A program made the position numbers and the translations under genes. A stretch of DNA of 7,195 nt from Deltaproteobacteria bacterium. Lineage in GTDB: Bacteria > Myxococcota > Polyangia > Polyangiales > B10-G4. The stretch is taken from the NCBI GenBank assembly GCA_019312705.1, contig JAFDCW010000212.1, positions 1 through 7,195 on the forward strand. The letters are read 5' to 3'. The notes beneath the pieces were generated by a model, which had not been told where the DNA came from, ran no database searches, and was given only the letters and a program-made list of their open reading frames with translations. Each line of letters begins with the position of its first letter. The stretch's first letter is position 1. Positions 5,277 through 7,195 of the stretch are shown here, in pieces.

Positions 5277-6389
5277 TCACGGCGGCCCCTGGAGGTCGTC
5301 CGAGAGGCTGGCGACCGCCAGCCCCCGGCGGGCGATGAGCAGACGGCGGACCTCGGCCTCGGCGGGTTTGTCCCGGACCGTGTAGTAGCGGTCGAAAGCT
5401 CCCCCGGGGCCGAACCAGCCCCAGAAGAGGGCGCCCTCGATGAAAGGCGCCGCCGCCAGCCCCTCCGCGACGGCCGCGTAGGCCGCCCGCTGCTCTTCGA
5501 GGTCGATGGGGGCGCCGGTCGTGTAATCCCAGGGCGCCAGGGCAGCGCCGTCGACGCTTGGGAAGCCGACCTCGAAGAGGACGAGGGGCCGGTCGACCTC
5601 CCGCTGATACGCCGCGAGGCGCACGAGCACCTGCTGGAATCGTGCGGCGAGCTCGGAGGGAGCGGCGTCGGGATCGTCGGCCAACGGAAAGTAGGCGCTC
5701 ACGCCGGCGACGTCGACAGCCGGGAGGGCACCGCGGTGGTCGAGGGCATCGTGGTTGCTGACCCACGCGAGGGGACCTGGGAAATGACGGCGGGCAACTT
5801 CTGCGACACGCTGCCAATGCTCTCGATGACCGTCTGTCGAAAGCGACGTGAGCTCGCTGCCGAGGACGAAGAGGGCGACGTCTTCACGGGCGGCGAGGGT
5901 CGCGTAGTGGCGGACCCGCTCCTCGTAGCTCGCCCACCACGCACCCTCGTCCCGGGGACAGAGCACGCCGCGCCAATGGTCCCGCTCACCGCTCTGGACC
6001 TCGATGAGGGGCATCAGGCTGACCCGAAGGCGGGCCCGGTGCGCGCTTCGAATCAAGGCTGCGAGCTCCTGGTCCGTGGGCGCCTCCGCGCCAGGCCGGA
6101 TGGACGAGGCGTAGATGGACTCCTGTTCGAGGGTCACGGGGATGAGCACGTGGTTCGCGCCGAGGCCGCGCACCTCATCGAGGTCCGGCGGGAACGCAAA
6201 ACCGCGGCGCTCGGCTTCCGCCGGCCAGGCGCCGAGACCGACGCCCCAGAGCCCCGTTCCATCGTCGGCCGGGGCGCGCACTGGCGCGGCGGTAGGCGTC
6301 CCGCCGGCGGGTAGCAAGGCCAGACCGGCTAGCAACGAGAGCGCCATGGCGTGAGCAGAAGCTCCCTTCCCTTGCCCGATCCCCGTCAC
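5277..6389 (-). CDS. Secreted GH113-like glycoside hydrolase (TIM barrel)
   Basis: A 370-residue predicted exported glycoside hydrolase resembling family GH113 (beta-mannanase type) and related TIM-barrel proteins. After a weakly charged N-terminus and a hydrophobic signal-like segment (ALSLLAGLALLPAGG, about 16-30), strand-loop landmarks follow in family order: ANHVLIPV, RVSLMPLIE, WWASYEERVRHYATLA, FVLGSELTSL, DVAGVSAYFPL, PLVLFEVGFPS and FIEGALFWGWFG. Glu179 of GSE fits the acid/base and Glu273 of LFEVG the nucleophile, so an active retaining enzyme is likely. GTG at 6389 is chosen because AAGGAGG ends 8 nt upstream. The frame stays open to GTG 6434, but that would overlap the preceding gene and has no ribosome site. 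It lies 14 nt after the degenerate SGNH-like gene, so the two are probably co-transcribed. The substrate is unproven; a surface or foreign polysaccharide is a reasonable guess. Confidence 0.82.
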   Translation of the reverse strand: MTGIGQGKGASAHAMALSLLAGLALLPAGGTPTAAPVRAPADDGTGLWGVGLGAWPAEAERRGFAFPPDLDEVRGLGANHVLIPVTLEQESIYASSIRPGAEAPTDQELAALIRSAHRARLRVSLMPLIEVQSGERDHWRGVLCPRDEGAWWASYEERVRHYATLAAREDVALFVLGSELTSLSTDGHREHWQRVAEVARRHFPGPLAWVSNHDALDHRGALPAVDVAGVSAYFPLADDPDAAPSELAARFQQVLVRLAAYQREVDRPLVLFEVGFPSVDGAALAPWDYTTGAPIDLEEQRAAYAAVAEGLAAAPFIEGALFWGWFGPGGAFDRYYTVRDKPAEAEVRRLLIARRGLAVASLSDDLQGPP

Positions 6390-6409
6390 CTCCTTCACCT
6401 CCTTCACCT
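6386..6409 (-). repeat. Tandem 9-bp repeat forming the stop, ribosome site and start between two genes
   Basis: The plus-strand unit TCACCTCCT occurs at 6386-6394 and 6395-6403, with a partial third copy at 6404-6409. On the minus strand this reads as AAGGAGGTGA-like units, near-perfect complements of the 16S rRNA 3' end. The upstream gene's TGA (6406-6404), the Shine-Dalgarno sequence and the hydrolase GTG (6389) all lie inside the array. Confidence 0.85.
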
Positions 6410-7003
6410 GGGGCCCTGGGTCGACGCACACCACCGGCCGAGGGACTCGAGGCCGTGGACCATCCCGCTCTTCACAGCCTCACGGACAGCCACGGGGTCA
6501 TCGGCGTGGGCGGCGAGATCCACGCAAACGCGGAATTCACCGTCACGGCAGAGCTCCCGGCGCCACCACTCGTGCAGACGCGCGAGGCGCTCGCCCAAGC
6601 TGCCCCGGGGCGTAGTGCTGGGCGTGAGGCTCAAGAGGATGGGGATGGTCGTCGCGTTCTCGGCATGGCCAGCGAGGGTCATCTGCACCGCCATGGCCTC
6701 GCGCTCGGACTCGTCCGTATCCTCCAGGGCGTCGCCGTCGAGGCCGATGACCATCATCTTCGGGTATTCGCGGATGTGTTCTTCGACCCGGTCCGCGGTC
6801 TCGGCGAAGGACTCGTGAGCGACGACGTCGTGAGTGAAATAGGCGCCCTCGGGGTGGTCGTCTTCGCCCACGGCGGCACCAACCCCGGCGACGACGTAGG
6901 GCGTCCGGATGCCGCCCCCGGTCTGAAGCTGCACCACGCCGATGATCAGCGCCGGAGTGATGAACGCCCAGACGATCCAGGGGAGGTTTTTCTTCGCGCT
7001 CAT
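6404..7003 (-). CDS. Membrane-anchored protein, possible degenerate SGNH-hydrolase fold
   Basis: A 199-residue protein with a single N-terminal membrane anchor (about 8-26, after MSAKKN), so the body is probably periplasmic. I do not recognise the family with certainty. The block order is reminiscent of SGNH/GDSL hydrolases: a first strand TPYVVAGVGAAVG (34-46), PKMMVIGLDGDAL (81-93) like the 'vvi.lG.ND' block, PILLSLTPST (121-130), FRVCVDLAAH (157-166) and GMVHGLESLGRW (180-191) like the final D..H block. If that alignment holds, the catalytic Ser and Asp are replaced by Gly, leaving only His183, and the protein would be non-catalytic. ATG at 7003 has no obvious ribosome site. It precedes the GH113-like gene by 14 nt, suggesting a shared role in polysaccharide handling. 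That it is a coding sequence is well supported; the fold is inference. Confidence 0.75.
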   Translation of the reverse strand: MSAKKNLPWIVWAFITPALIIGVVQLQTGGGIRTPYVVAGVGAAVGEDDHPEGAYFTHDVVAHESFAETADRVEEHIREYPKMMVIGLDGDALEDTDESEREAMAVQMTLAGHAENATTIPILLSLTPSTTPRGSLGERLARLHEWWRRELCRDGEFRVCVDLAAHADDPVAVREAVKSGMVHGLESLGRWCASTQGPR

Positions 7004-7074
7004 GGGCCGTATCGCCGAGGGTATACGGGCTGGGGCTGGAGTCGTTACGGGCGGCGCGGGGGCTGCCCTGGAGG

Positions 7075-7127
7075 CTGTAGCCGTGCATGGCGGAGCGGAC
7101 GAAGTCCGTGGAGCTGCACGGGTACAG
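7075..7127. repeat. Long interrupted inverted repeat with nested hairpin
   Basis: CTGTAGCCGTGCA (7075-7087) and TGCACGGGTACAG (7115-7127) are complementary at 12 of 13 positions, with a G-G mismatch. Between them, CGGAC (7096-7100) and GTCCG (7104-7108) form an inner stem around GAA. The whole element lies 72 nt upstream of ATG 7003, in a gap (7004-7195) with no gene I can support. It could be a leader RNA structure, an intergenic palindrome of the REP type, an operator, or a terminator of an unseen upstream gene, although no T-tract follows. Confidence 0.7.
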
Positions 7128-7195
7128 ACTAGCTAGGGGGTGCAGAAGCGCAGGCAATAATCACGATTCCAGCGGTGCATTGTTCGAGAGCGGTC

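Noticed and set aside
5250..6314. Plus-strand open frame of 354 codons over the glycoside hydrolase gene
   Set aside because: It is the mirror of a gene with both catalytic glutamates in context; the plus-strand product resembles nothing I know.
6543..7157. Minus-strand open frame of 204 codons overlapping the SGNH-like gene in another frame
   Set aside because: The product is mostly Arg-rich low complexity, while the other frame gives a membrane anchor and ordered hydrophobic strands.
7133..7195. Possible C-terminal tail of another minus-strand gene entering at the right edge
   Set aside because: Two of the three minus frames are open for about 20 codons before a stop. With so little sequence neither can be preferred, so no gene is called.

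Overview
The window is GC-rich bacterial chromosome in which every gene I can support lies on the minus strand, so transcription runs from high to low coordinates. High GC, an ECF sigma factor paired with an NrsF-type anti-sigma, and a lipoprotein tail with the CG..sDGCGG..CG.C pattern, which I associate with secreted proteins of Myxococcota, suggest a myxobacterium-like deltaproteobacterium. This is an inference; there is no rRNA or marker gene here to fix it.

Layout in the direction of transcription. (1) 7004-7195 has no gene I can support and holds a long interrupted inverted repeat. (2) 7003-5277: a two-gene envelope or secretion unit, made of a membrane-anchored protein that looks like a degenerate SGNH hydrolase and a secreted GH113-like TIM-barrel glycoside hydrolase. 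They are joined by a tandem 9-bp repeat that acts as the ribosome-binding region. (3) 5237-5082: a compact tRNA-Met(CAT) unit with a strong sigma-70 promoter and a strong intrinsic terminator. (4) 4878-3457: a membrane diguanylate cyclase with a HAMP-like segment, a GAF domain, an intact GGEEF active site and an inhibitory RxxD site. (5) 3296-1975: an ECF sigma factor and a six-helix DUF1109/NrsF-type anti-sigma, overlapping by ATGA. (6) 1910-420: a lipoprotein with a beta-propeller-like body, a proline-rich linker and a six-cysteine tail. It lies 64 bp after the anti-sigma gene and may belong to the same regulon or operon. (7) 305-1: the N-terminal 101 residues of an aldehyde dehydrogenase, cut by the window edge.

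The main theme is envelope sensing and signalling: a trans-envelope sigma switch with a lipoprotein behind it, a c-di-GMP synthase and a secreted glycan-active enzyme. Most of it is recognisable family material. The less ordinary parts are the Cys-rich propeller lipoprotein behind the sigma pair, the pseudo-SGNH/GH113 pair with its repeat-built translation start, and the structured repeat at 7075-7127. I found no CRISPR array, insertion sequence, phage gene or obviously novel defence system.
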